A stretch of 64,000 bases of DNA from Pseudomonas grandcourensis (GCF_039909015.1 NZ_CP150919.1:3696501-3760500), one strand, 5' to 3'; counted from the first letter of the stretch, positions 38,401 through 47,200 are shown. Program-made: numbers and translations. The notes: generated by a model from the sequence alone, not told the origin.

Positions 38401-38605
38401 ATTCGCCAGCCAGGACCCGAGCAACGACTGGCGCCAGGATCTGCGCACCGGTCTGGGCCTGCGTTGGCAATGGTGGTTCAACGATGACATTTACAACGCC
38501 TATCGCGCGCACCTGACGGTGCGCACCGAGTATCAACAAGCGTTGGGCGGCAATCTGTATGACGGCGGCAACGGCGTGCTGGTGGGCGTGGAGTTGAATT
38601 TCTGA
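35441..38605 (+). CDS. nfrA: NfrA-like outer-membrane protein with TPR domain
   Basis: A 1054-residue protein with a signal peptide (LMAGSLLLCLNTTAWVQA), a long periplasmic helical region of TPR-like repeats (about 30-760), and a beta-rich C-terminal 280 residues ending in VLVGVELNF, a terminal aromatic as in outer-membrane barrels. E. coli NfrA is the outer-membrane partner of NfrB and the phage N4 receptor. This layout also resembles exopolysaccharide exporters such as PgaA, which join TPRs to a barrel. It overlaps nfrB by four bases. Confidence 0.86.
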   Translation: MKPVHRQTLMAGSLLLCLNTTAWVQAEPLTDFDQFRSYPYMDRSYREAKNGNWKEVERLMCHLLGQVPGNDEARALLVQSLVKQQRYEDAVQALQDTPANSEALLNLRLAWIEQDPPDRKQVEQWIASSNLEHRVRLWQAYSASLAKRGGAASAHDWLAQLPPKGDEQALQQARANWSEQLRDWDGTIKELAPLAAKQQLDAQSWQRLANAYVQRLDEQPLQQLLQTAPSPEAARKARLAMVDRAIAMGHIQLAQRWMQSLPPADLADPAQRQRLWELARQTGDSATVQRLSGELQRPCLETADWLSRRDPQAALTQLKGCQPEENPQAWLVLAQRLQATDLLQTTHLPEPWDTRRREQLLDVWQVEGRSDKVMAYLASQPQTADVVKRRAELLQASDHDTEAATFWERHYQQTGNLNSLNQATYLALKAGQREHAQQLIESAFDRHGGKLPTPLLQRLAGLYAASTPTAAQQQRIVSLLNRVDSATRGQLLAQLAENGQCSAVQQTIGDHPQVAGDYRALGRCAMPERPGEAVVYYQTTEKMGDRNSRLPLAYAMEASGDSAGALAIWRSIPDAELSDNARLTASRGALNIGDTQTAERYWQLSRTRGANEWTLGAAIADARGDHALALQRQRSALQLVPDAEHYYAASVTAQKAGDLQQSNEWLAEVVRREPDNPRYRADYGVRLAGAETKAERARSIPYLQRATQDFPEDYRLGETLAWRYDEVEDSASARKELERVIDLEQNPVAADDEEGSMEARRYRQRRAHESLSRRDSVTIASTWSPAGISTNDFVRPDQSTGTQRRSSSQNVQLAMWDHALGDEPSRAGSSLSVYGRVLLGGVGRSSYAESLGTGVGLRYKPWGTANINFYGEIYKQSQFDDQDNHGLSLGQMLIPEKLSDQVNDHRDDGHTTTDYLLRSTASFLDQGRFRNDWRVDESDWEERFLYLDAAWWTKAGDHQWLSRFQQGHTWKLPFNGAQTIMPYGFLEFASQDPSNDWRQDLRTGLGLRWQWWFNDDIYNAYRAHLTVRTEYQQALGGNLYDGGNGVLVGVELNF

Positions 38606-39483
38606 TGAAGCGACTTCTTTTGGCTTTGTGCCTGTTGCTGGGCGCCACGGCGCCCCATGCCGACGAACGGATTTTCTATCAGCCGCTCAATGTTGATGCC
38701 AACCTGAGCCAGGCGCAATGGCAGCGGATCTGGCAGGACAGCGCCCGCCAAGGCGTGCACACGGTGATCGTACAGTGGACGGCCTACGGCGACTCGGACT
38801 TCGGCGGCGCCGACGGCTGGCTCGCCGCAAGCCTGAAACAGGCCCAGGCCCAGGGCCTGAAGCTGGTGCTGGGCCTGTACATGGACCCGGCCTATTACCA
38901 GCGCATCAATGAGCTGGACAGTGCCGGGCTGGCAACCTACTGGCAGACGCAACTGGGGCAGTCGCTGGCCCGGCAGCAAAAGCTGCGCAAGGACTGGAAA
39001 CTCCCGGTCAGCGGCTGGTATCTGCCCATGGAGCTGGATGACCTACACTTTCTACCACTGGATCGCCGGCAACGGTTGCAACGCCAGCTCAAGGACTTTT
39101 CCGCCAAGCTCGACGCGCCGTTGCACATCAGTGTGTTCAACGTCGGCAAACTCGCGCCGCAAGTGAATGGCCAATGGCTGGGGGACTTGGCGAACGCCGG
39201 AATCCAGGTGTGGTGGCAGGACGGCGCCGGCACTGGTCGCTTGCCACCATTGATTCGCAATGGCTACGCCAATGCACTGCCCTGCTCCATCGGTATCGTC
39301 AGGGAAGCCTTCCGGCAAGTCAGCGCTGCCGGGCAACCCTTCCGTGCCGAAGCGATGGCCCCGCAAACTTCTTCGCCGGGTTGCCATCCGACGTCGGTTT
39401 TCTCCCTGCGCTACCGACCCTGGGGCAAGGTGATTCTCGACAACCAGCACAACGGCAAGGTCGGCGATGTACAAAACCATTGA
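38605..39483 (+). CDS. Periplasmic DUF4434/YbcH-like protein
   Basis: A 292-residue protein with a signal peptide (MKRLLLALCLLLGATAPHA) and a probable TIM-barrel body: IFYQPLNVDANLSQAQWQ, VHTVIVQWTAYGDSDFGG, LKLVLGLYMDPAYY and GWYLPMELDDLHF. The acidic EL-DD end of the last strand resembles a glycoside-hydrolase active site. In E. coli a secreted protein, YbcH, follows nfrA in the same order. It may trim or modify the exported polysaccharide. Its ATG overlaps the nfrA stop by one base, and its 3' end overlaps the cyclase gene by 17 bases. Function is inferred. Confidence 0.7.
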   Translation: MKRLLLALCLLLGATAPHADERIFYQPLNVDANLSQAQWQRIWQDSARQGVHTVIVQWTAYGDSDFGGADGWLAASLKQAQAQGLKLVLGLYMDPAYYQRINELDSAGLATYWQTQLGQSLARQQKLRKDWKLPVSGWYLPMELDDLHFLPLDRRQRLQRQLKDFSAKLDAPLHISVFNVGKLAPQVNGQWLGDLANAGIQVWWQDGAGTGRLPPLIRNGYANALPCSIGIVREAFRQVSAAGQPFRAEAMAPQTSSPGCHPTSVFSLRYRPWGKVILDNQHNGKVGDVQNH

Positions 39484-40549
39484 AGACGACGTGTTGAAAA
39501 AATCGGTGCCAGCTGAGCTTAAGGCCGAGTTTCTCCAGCATGAATTCGATCGGCTACACACCTTTTGCGTACTGATCTACATCGCCAGCATCGTGGTCTG
39601 GATTACTTACGACCTGATCCTGAGCTTCATCGGCGGGCAGCCATTCACCTGGCGTTCGCTGGTGTTCTTCGGTGTCTTCACGATTCTCGTCATCATTTTG
39701 CTGCTTATCCGCGACGCCCGGCATTTCCAGAAGCTCAACCTGCTGTTTGTGCTCACCATTGCCTTCGGCACGCGGTTGCTCACCGAAGGGCTGCCCAACG
39801 ATCACCAACCCGCCTGGCTGTTGCTGGCGGCTTCGACCACCCTGTTTACCGCCTCGGTATTACCGCTGAGCCGCTGGTCATTCTTTGCCGCGCAAATCAT
39901 TGCCTGGTCGTTTCTCAACCCGTTCTACAACACAGGTATCGAACACATGGAGTTGAGGGGGGTGATGGCCATCAGTTACTCGGCATTCATCTGCGGCCTG
40001 ACCCTCTACAGCTTCCTGACACTGCGCAAGGCCAAGCTTTACAACTTCATCATGTCCAAGCTGCTGCTGGACCAGGCCTACATCGACACGCTCACCGAAA
40101 TCCCCAATCGCCGCTCGTTCATGACCCGCGCCAACCAGCAGTTGAACAAAGTGCCGCGAGAAAACGACCACTACCTGGCGATGGTCGATATCGACAATTT
40201 CAAGAAGGTCAACGACGTCTACGGCCACGACATCGGCGATGAAGTGCTCAATCGCATAGCGCAGGACATCAAGTCGGTGATGGCCCACTTCGAATACGCG
40301 CGGTTGGGTGGCGAGGAGTTCGCGATTTACCTGACCGGGGTACGTCGCGAAGACGTCGATACGCTGGCAGGTGAGTTGTGTCGGGTGGTGCGCGAGCGAC
40401 CCACTCAACACCCGGTGACCATCAGCATCGGCCTGGCCCGGGTGCTCGACGGGGACACACTGAACCAGGCACTGGTCAAGGCCGATGATGCCTTGTATGA
40501 GTCAAAACATACCGGGAAGGATCGGTATACCTTTCATAGTCAGACTTGA
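39467..40549 (+). CDS. Membrane-bound diguanylate cyclase (GGDEF)
   Basis: A 360-residue protein with about six N-terminal membrane spans (residues 30-190) and a GGDEF domain (about 205-355) that makes c-di-GMP from two GTP. The active-site loop is GGEEF in YARLGGEEFAIYL, with the metal ligands in MVDIDNFKKVND. The RxxD inhibitory site expected nine residues before GGEEF is replaced by MAHF, so product inhibition is probably absent. It ends the wecB-nfrB-nfrA-ybcH-like operon and is the natural local c-di-GMP source for the MshEN repeats of NfrB. Confidence 0.92.
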   Translation: MYKTIEDDVLKKSVPAELKAEFLQHEFDRLHTFCVLIYIASIVVWITYDLILSFIGGQPFTWRSLVFFGVFTILVIILLLIRDARHFQKLNLLFVLTIAFGTRLLTEGLPNDHQPAWLLLAASTTLFTASVLPLSRWSFFAAQIIAWSFLNPFYNTGIEHMELRGVMAISYSAFICGLTLYSFLTLRKAKLYNFIMSKLLLDQAYIDTLTEIPNRRSFMTRANQQLNKVPRENDHYLAMVDIDNFKKVNDVYGHDIGDEVLNRIAQDIKSVMAHFEYARLGGEEFAIYLTGVRREDVDTLAGELCRVVRERPTQHPVTISIGLARVLDGDTLNQALVKADDALYESKHTGKDRYTFHSQT

Positions 40550-40573
40550 GTTATCTGGCGTCCATTACGCCGC

Positions 40574-40597
40574 CATCGCGAGCAGGCTCGCTCCCAC
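40574..40597. repeat. Single type 1 REP
   Basis: ATCGCGAGCAGGCTCGCTCC occurs once without an inverted partner, between the cyclase gene and the convergent merR gene. Confidence 0.8.
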
Positions 40598-40622
40598 CCA
40601 GGGTGTCGTGTCCCTGGCTGAC

Positions 40623-41027
40623 CTAGTGCTTGAATGACGTCATCACCCGCTCGGCATTTTCATCGCAGTTCATGCCCTCGGGCCGGGCCTGGATGGTGTC
40701 GATCCAGCCCAGCAACTGCGCCTTGCTGTGGGCCAGGTGCCGTTGCATCTCTTCGATCTGCTCGATTTTGCGATGCAGGCCGGCCATCAACTCATCGTGC
40801 TTGAACGCGCCCGTCACATTATCCGGCAGTAACTGCTTGAGCTCTTCCAGGCTGAAACCCGCTTGCTGCGCGCACTGGATGATTTGCAGGGTCTGCAGCG
40901 CCTGTTCCGAGTAACGCCGATAACCGTTGGCAGAGCGCTCGACCTGGCGGATCAAGCCCTGAGACTCGTAAAAACGGATCCGCGATGCGGTCAACCCGCT
41001 CAACTGCGCCAATTCACCAATCTTCAT
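40623..41027 (-). CDS. MerR family transcriptional regulator
   Basis: A 134-residue MerR protein. It has an N-terminal HTH (MKIGELAQLSGLTASRIRFYE and SANGYRRYS), a long dimerisation helix (LHRKIEQIEEMQRHLAHSK in part), and a short C-terminus with one Cys in EGMNCDENAE. A single C-terminal Cys suits thiol or electrophile sensing more than metal binding. It is divergent from the flavin oxidoreductase gene and shares the 76-bp intergenic region with its palindromic operator. Confidence 0.92.
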   Translation of the reverse strand: MKIGELAQLSGLTASRIRFYESQGLIRQVERSANGYRRYSEQALQTLQIIQCAQQAGFSLEELKQLLPDNVTGAFKHDELMAGLHRKIEQIEEMQRHLAHSKAQLLGWIDTIQARPEGMNCDENAERVMTSFKH

Positions 41028-41046
41028 TGCGGCCTCGTTTACCTGC

Positions 41047-41077
41047 TTGACATTAAAGTTAACTTTAAGCTTAGCCT
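41047..41077 (+). promoter_or_regulatory. MerR-type promoter/operator of the flavin oxidoreductase gene
   Basis: A consensus -35 TTGACA (41047-41052) is followed by a 19-bp spacer and a weak -10 (TAGCCT, 41072-41077). The overlong spacer holds a perfect 16-bp palindrome TTAAAGTTAACTTTAA (41053-41068), where MerR proteins twist the promoter into an active shape. It closely resembles operators of the AdhR/NmlR group. Confidence 0.85.
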
Positions 41078-41103
41078 CTGCTCATCACTTCGAGGAGTCA
41101 AGC

Positions 41104-42327
41104 ATGTCGCCCTTCCAAATACTGAAATTGCCCAACGGCCAGACCATCGGCAATCGTATTGCCAAAGCCGCGATGGAAGAGAACCTCGCCAACACCGATC
41201 AGGTGCCCGACCAGGCGCTGTTGCGCCTGTATCAGGCCTGGGCCGAGGGTGAGGCCGGCTTGCTGCTGACCGGCAATGTGATGATCGACAGCCGCGCCAT
41301 GACCGGCCCCGGCGGTGTAGCGCTGGAAGACGAGCGCCACCTGGAGCGTTTCCGCCAGTGGGCCAGCGTCGGCCGGGCCGGCGGTGCGCATTTCTGGGCG
41401 CAGCTCAACCATCCTGGCCGCCAGACCATGGCCAACCTCGGCCAGCAAGCGCTGGCGCCGTCGGCGGTTGCGCTGGATCTGGGTCAGTTCTCGAAGATGT
41501 TCGCCGAACCCAAGCCCATGACCGAGGACGATATCCGGGAGGTGATCCGACGCTTCGCCACCAGCGCCGCACTGGCCGAGAAAGCCGGTTTTACCGGGGT
41601 GCAGGTCCACGCCGCCCACGGCTACCTGATCAGCCAGTTCCTTTCGCCGCTCACCAATCGGCGCACCGATCAATGGGGCGGCGCCCTGGAAAATCGTGCG
41701 CGCCTGCTGTTGTCCGTTGTCGAGGCGGTTCGCCAAGCGGTGTCGCCGCAATTTTGTGTGTCGGTGAAACTCAACTCAGCGGATTTCCAGCGCGGTGGTT
41801 TCGATGCCGATGATGCACGGCAAGTGATCCAGTGGCTGAACGAACAACCGATCGACCTGCTGGAACTCTCCGGCGGCAGTTACGAAGCACCGGCCATGCA
41901 AGGCGAAGCGCGCGACGGCCGGACCCTGGCGCGGGAGGCGTACTTTCTGGAAATGGCCGGTGAACTGGCCAGCGTTGCGCGGATGCCGGTGATGGTGACC
42001 GGCGGGATCCGCCGTTTGGCGATCGTCGAACAGGTCCTCGACAGCGGCCTTGCCATGGCCGGCATCGGCACCGCGCTGGCCGTGGAGCCGCACCTGGTCA
42101 AGCACTGGCGCGAAGGCCGGGACAGTCATCCGCAACTGCCGCCGATCCGCTGGAAGCGCAAACCCCTGGCGGCGCTGGCGGGCATGGCGGTGGTCAAATT
42201 CCAGCTGCATCGCTTGAGCCGTGGGCGCAAAACCCGACCTGAAGTCTCGGCGTTGTGGGCGTTGATTCTCGACCGGTTATACATTGGCAAGCGCACCCGG
42301 CAGTATCGGCAGGCGATGGGTAAGTAA
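41104..42327 (+). CDS. NADH:flavin oxidoreductase (old yellow enzyme family)
   Basis: A 407-residue FMN TIM-barrel enzyme that reduces activated C=C bonds of enones, quinones or similar electrophiles using NAD(P)H. It has the family's AQLNHPGRQ, the active-site HAAHGYLISQFLSPLTNRR and the FMN-phosphate region VMVTGGIR. The ATG follows GAGGAG with six bases of spacing. The divergent MerR gene and the operator in between indicate induction by a reactive substrate, with this enzyme as the detoxifying response. Confidence 0.92.
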   Translation: MSPFQILKLPNGQTIGNRIAKAAMEENLANTDQVPDQALLRLYQAWAEGEAGLLLTGNVMIDSRAMTGPGGVALEDERHLERFRQWASVGRAGGAHFWAQLNHPGRQTMANLGQQALAPSAVALDLGQFSKMFAEPKPMTEDDIREVIRRFATSAALAEKAGFTGVQVHAAHGYLISQFLSPLTNRRTDQWGGALENRARLLLSVVEAVRQAVSPQFCVSVKLNSADFQRGGFDADDARQVIQWLNEQPIDLLELSGGSYEAPAMQGEARDGRTLAREAYFLEMAGELASVARMPVMVTGGIRRLAIVEQVLDSGLAMAGIGTALAVEPHLVKHWREGRDSHPQLPPIRWKRKPLAALAGMAVVKFQLHRLSRGRKTRPEVSALWALILDRLYIGKRTRQYRQAMGK

Positions 42328-42356
42328 TCCGGAATTGATGGTGGCTGACACGCCGC

Positions 42357-42448
42357 TATCGCGAGCAAGCTCGCTCCCACAGGGGTCATTCGGTGTTCAC
42401 AGACGCTGTGTTCACCCGGACCAATGTGGGAGCGAGCTTGCTCGCGAT
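42357..42448. repeat. REPIN (type 1 REP pair)
   Basis: Inverted arms 42357-42381 and 42425-42448 carry TGTGGGAGCGAGCTTGCTCG. It lies between the convergent flavin oxidoreductase and chlD genes. Confidence 0.9.
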
Positions 42449-42473
42449 GAGGTCCGTGTAGACAAAGTAAACT

Positions 42474-43019
42474 TCAGCCAGAAAGCAGTTCGTCAATGTG
42501 CCGATACTCGGCCTGCAACTGCGCCGCCAACACCCTGCTGCGCCCAAGCCGAATCGGCCCGCGCTCGATGTCGATCAACAGCCCCGGGCACTCCAGCACA
42601 GGCAACAACGGCCAGTCCTTCAGCCGGCCATCGGTCACCAGCAACAACCGCTGCTGCTCTGCCGGAAAACGCTTTTGCCGTGCCGCGAGCCACTGCTCCG
42701 CTTCACCCAATGCTGCCAGCAACGGCGTGCCGCCACCGGCGCCAAGGCCATCGAGCCACTGGCGCAACCCGGTCGAGGCCTTCAATCCCTGCACCTGCCA
42801 CTTGGGTGCAGCACCGCTGGCTGTGAGCAGAGCCAGACGCGCACGCTGGCGATAGGCATCGTCGAACAACTGCGCCAGCAAGCCCTTGGCATCACTCAAT
42901 GCCTGATGACGGCGGGTCGAAGCGGAGGCATCCACGATCACCAGCCACAGTTCATGAGGGGAGCGAGTACGCAGCTGAAACAACAGGTCGTCGCGCTGAC
43001 GCGGTCGGCCATTGAGCAA
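42474..43019 (-). CDS. chlD: VWA-domain subunit of a ChlI/ChlD-type cobalt chelatase
   Basis: It codes for a von Willebrand A domain with the metal-site motif VIVDASAST (DxSxS) and LLLVTDGRLKD, as in BchD/ChlD. With ChlI and CobN it should insert cobalt into hydrogenobyrinate a,c-diamide. The start is problematic. The frame given opens at a TTG, but it continues upstream with coding character (basic, Arg-rich) to about 43137, where it meets the chlI stop, and no ATG, GTG or TTG occurs in that stretch. A CTG or ATT start near 43125-43160, or loss of the start, must be considered. It is last in the cobW-cobN-chlI-chlD operon. Confidence 0.85.
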   Translation of the reverse strand: MLNGRPRQRDDLLFQLRTRSPHELWLVIVDASASTRRHQALSDAKGLLAQLFDDAYRQRARLALLTASGAAPKWQVQGLKASTGLRQWLDGLGAGGGTPLLAALGEAEQWLAARQKRFPAEQQRLLLVTDGRLKDWPLLPVLECPGLLIDIERGPIRLGRSRVLAAQLQAEYRHIDELLSG

Positions 43020-43138
43020 AGTGCCGGGCCAGTTGACCGTGCCGCTGCGGGCTACGTGACGCTTGCCCTGTCTGCCGTGGTCCAGCCGCCCGGCTCGGGG
43101 TCTGGCATTCGCCCCCGCGTCGCAGCGAGGGCGAATGC

Positions 43139-44146
43139 CTAGGGCTTTTTTGGCCAGCTCGGCACTTCACGTCGTGCGCCGACCGCCAGCGTCTGGGCAG
43201 GCAACTCGCCCCACTGGCCCTGCCCTTCGCCCGGGTTGGCGTTCTGTGGCTCGGAGGATTGCGCCGCTTGGGATTGCGGAGGAACCGGTGGTGAGTGCTC
43301 GCGACGACGATGGCGCAAGGCGAACTCGGCGACGGCGTCGATATCTTCCTCGGCGATGGCGTTCGCCCCGCGCCAGGCGGCGTGCGCCCGGGCGGCACGC
43401 AGCCAGACCAGATCGGCGCGCAAGCCATCGACACCGGCGGCAAAGCAGCGTTCGGTGATGTGTGCCAACGCCTGGTCGTCGAGGGGAATGTTTGCCAGCG
43501 CATTGCGTGCGTTCTGGCAACGTTCGCGCAGAGACGCCTGCGCGGATTCCCATTCGGCGCAGAAACCTTGCGGATCGCTGTCGAAATCCAGGCGACGGCG
43601 AATGATCTGGCCGCGCTCGGCCGGCGCGGTGTGGCCACCGAGGGCGACGTTCAAGCCGAAACGGTCAAGCAATTGCGGACGCAGTTCACCCTCTTCCGGA
43701 TTCATGGTGCCGATCAGCACAAACTTCGCCGAATGCCGATGGGAAATGCCGTCACGCTCCACCAGATTGGTGCCGCTGGCGGCCACATCGAGCAACAGGT
43801 CAACGAGGTGATCGGGCAACAGATTGACCTCGTCGACATAGAGCACGCCACCATCAGCCTTGGCCAGTACGCCGGGGGAAAACTGCGCGCGACCTTCGCC
43901 CAGCGCCGCGTCGAGATCAAGGGTGCCGACCAGGCGCTCCTCGGTGGCGCCCAGCGGCAAGGTGACGAACTGACCGCTGGCCAGCAGGTCCGCCAGACCG
44001 CGGGCCAGGGTCGACTTGGCCATGCCCCGTGGGCCTTCGATCAGCACGCCGCCGATTTTCGGGTCGATGGCGGTCAGGCACAGGGCCAGCTTCAAATCGT
44101 CGGCACCGACCACGGCGGAGAGCGGGAAATGCGGGGTGTCGGTCAT
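43139..44146 (-). CDS. chlI: AAA+ subunit of a ChlI-type cobalt/magnesium chelatase
   Basis: A 335-residue AAA+ ATPase. It has Walker A-like GPRGMAKSTLARG, Walker B GGVLYVDEVNLL, sensor 1 FVLIGTMNPEEGELRPQLLDR, and the insert typical of BchI/ChlI. Pseudomonads lack the CobST pair next to cobN and use this ChlID pair with CobN to chelate cobalt, so I assign it to cobalamin rather than chlorophyll-type chemistry. A REPIN lies in the 148-bp gap after cobN. Confidence 0.92.
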   Translation of the reverse strand: MTDTPHFPLSAVVGADDLKLALCLTAIDPKIGGVLIEGPRGMAKSTLARGLADLLASGQFVTLPLGATEERLVGTLDLDAALGEGRAQFSPGVLAKADGGVLYVDEVNLLPDHLVDLLLDVAASGTNLVERDGISHRHSAKFVLIGTMNPEEGELRPQLLDRFGLNVALGGHTAPAERGQIIRRRLDFDSDPQGFCAEWESAQASLRERCQNARNALANIPLDDQALAHITERCFAAGVDGLRADLVWLRAARAHAAWRGANAIAEEDIDAVAEFALRHRRREHSPPVPPQSQAAQSSEPQNANPGEGQGQWGELPAQTLAVGARREVPSWPKKP

Positions 44147-44193
44147 TGTTTTATCTCGGTCATGGTCGGTGATCTCACAGGCGCCGCTATCCG

Positions 44194-44283
44194 TGTGGGA
44201 GCGAGCTTGCTCGCGATGGCGGAATGTCAGGCAACATTTTTGTCGACTGAGCGAATGTCATCGCGAGCAGGCTCGCTCCTACA
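44194..44283. repeat. REPIN (type 1 REP pair)
   Basis: Inverted arms 44194-44217 and 44260-44283 with the core GGGAGCGAGCTTGCTCGCGA lie in the gap between cobN and chlI. Confidence 0.9.
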
Positions 44284-44294
44284 GGGGGAACAGG

Positions 44295-47200
44295 TCAGCC
44301 GTCTTCTTCTATATCCAGCAAAAGATTCTCCAGCGCCTCGCGGTATTCGCCGGGGTCCTTCCACATCCCCCGCTGTTGCGCCTCAAGCATGCGCTCGGTC
44401 ATGTCGCGCAAGGCATGGGGATTGTGTTCGCGAACAAAATCCCGGGTGTCCGGATCAAGCAAGTAGGCATCGGCCAACAACGCGTACTGGTGATCGTCGA
44501 TCAACTGCGTGGTGGCGTCGAAGGCGAACAGGTTGTCGACCGTCGCGGCCATTTCGAACGCACCTTTGTAGCCGTGACGTTTAACGCCTTCGAGCCACTT
44601 CGGGTTGGCCGCCCGGGAGCGGATCACCCGGTTCAGCTCTTCCTTCAAGGTGCGAATCTTCGGCAGGTCCGGCTGGCTGTGGTCGCCATGATAACTGGCC
44701 GCCGCCTCGCCTTTCAGGCTTTCCACCGCTGCGAGCATACCGCCCTGGAACTGGTAGTAATCGTTGGAGTCGAGCAGATCGTGCTCGCGGTTATCCTGGT
44801 TTTGCAGCACCGCCTGTACCTGGCTCAGGCGCTGGCTGAACTGTTCGCGAGCGGCGGTGCCTTCGTCAGAACCGCCGTAAGCGTAGCCGCCCCAGTTGAG
44901 GTAAACCTCGGCCAAGTCCTCGCGGCTCTGCCACAGGCGACCGTCGATGGCGCCCTGCACTCCCGCACCGTAGGCACCGGGTTTGGCCCCGAAAATCCGC
45001 CAGCCGGCCTGGCGTCGCGCAGCGTCTTCATCGAGCCCTGACTGCAGCAAGGCTGCACGCTCGGCGCGGACCTTGGCCGCCAATGGGTTGAGGTCGTCCG
45101 GCTCATCGAGGTCGGCCACCGCTTGCACTGCCGCGTCGAACAAGCGAATCAGATTGGCAAAGGCATCACGGAAGAAACCGGACACACGCAAGGTCACGTC
45201 CACCCTCGGGCGGTCGAGCAAACTCAACGGCAGAATCTCGAAATCATCGACCCGCTGGCTGCCGGTGGCCCACACCGGACGCACGCCCATCAGCGCCATC
45301 GCCTGGGCGATGTCATCGCCGCCGGTGCGCATGGTCGCGGTGCCCCACACCGACAGGCCGAGCTGGCGCAAATGATCGCCGTGGTCTTGCAGGTGCCGTT
45401 CGAGAATCAGGTTGGCCGACTGGAAACCGATGCGCCACGCCGTGGTGGTCGGCAGGTTGCGCACGTCCACGGAATAGAAGTTGCGACCGGTGGGCAGCAC
45501 GTCCAGGCGACCACGACTCGGCGCGCCGCTGGGACCGGCCGGGACGAAGCGACCGCTCAGGGCGTCGAGCAATCCGCACATTTCCGCCGGACCGCAGGCG
45601 TCCAGACGCGGAGCGACCACCTCGCGCAGGTTGTCGATGATGGCTTGCACCTCGATCCAGTCCACATCCTGTAGGAGCGAGCCTGCTCGCGATGGTGTGT
45701 CAGTTGACATCAATGTGGCTGACACACCATCGCGAGCAGGCTCGCTCCTACAGGGGCTATTCAAAGCGTCCGAAATCAACTGCGCGGCGAACAATTCCAG
45801 GCGCTCGCGGGTATCACCCGCCGTGCGCCATGTCTCATTGCTGATAAGCAAAAGTGAATCGGGACGCGGCCCGGTCCACGGCTCGGCCAGCGCACAATCC
45901 AGCGGATCGAACCCCAGCCTGAAAGCCTTGGCCAGTGCCCGCAGCAAACTCGACTGCCCGCCCCGCCCATCGCCCCGTGGAATGCGCAACAACGCCAGCA
46001 AGGTATCGATACGCAAACGCCCGGTGGGAGATTCGCCGAACACATGCAGGCCGTCGCGGATCTGCGACTCCTTCAAATCGCACAGATAGGTGTCGAGTCG
46101 CGGCAACCAGATCGCTGCGTCGGCATCACTGTCGAGTTGTTCGTCCAGTTGCAGTTCACGGTCGATGTGGGTGTCACGCACCAGTTGCAGGATGTCACGC
46201 TGCAACTCTCGGGCGCGACGCGGATCGAGCAACTGCGCTTCGTAATATTCGTCGGCCAACAGTTCGAGGTTGCGCAGCGGGCCGTAGGTTTCGGCGCGGG
46301 TCAGCGGCGGCATCAGGTGATCGATGATCACGGCCTGGGTACGCCGTTTGGCCTGGGCACCCTCGCCCGGGTCGTTGACGATGAACGGATAGATGTTCGG
46401 CAGCGGCCCGAGCAGTGCGTCCGGCCAGCAGTTTTCCGAAAGTCCCACGCCTTTGCCCGGCAGCCATTCGAGGTTGCCGTGCTTGCCGACGTGGATCACA
46501 CCGTGGGCGCCGTAGGTGTTGCGCAGCCAGAAGTAGAACGCCAGGTAGCCGTGGGGCGGCACCAGGTCCGGGTCGTGATACACCGAGCTCGGGTCGACCT
46601 GATAACCCCTGGCCGGCTGAATGCCGACGAAGGTCAGGCCAAAACGCAGGCCAGCGATCATCATCCGTCCGCTGCGGCACATCGGGTCGCTTTCCGGCGC
46701 ACCCCAACGTTCGAGCACCGCCGCACGGTTGGCTTCGGGCAGTGCGTTGAACATCACCAGATAATCATCCATGCCCAGGCTTTGCTGGCACGGACGCAGG
46801 TCGAGGGTCTCGAGGTCGTTGCTGACGCCGCCCAGTAACTGCTGGATCAATGCGGTGCCGCTGTCCGGCAACTCAGCCGGCAATGGATAACCTTCGGCAT
46901 GCAGCGCCCGCAGGATATTCAGCGCAGCCGCCGGGGTATCGAGGCCAACGCCGTTGCCGATGCGACCGTCGCGCGTCGGGTAATTGGCGAGAATCAAGGC
47001 AATGCGTTTTTCCGCATTGGGCACCCGCGCCAGTTCGACCCAACGCCGCGCCAGTTCGGCAACGAAATCCATGCGTTCCGGTTGTGGCCGGTAGCAGACC
47101 ACATCCGACTGACTGCGCTCACTGCGCCACGCCAGGTCCTTGAAACTGATCGGGCGGCTGATGATGCGTCCGTCCAGCTCCGGCAAGGCGATGTGCATCG

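Noticed and set aside
43139..44146. Magnesium chelatase for chlorophyll-type synthesis
   Set aside because: The genes are in an operon with cobN and cobW under a cobalamin riboswitch, and Pseudomonas makes no chlorophyll.
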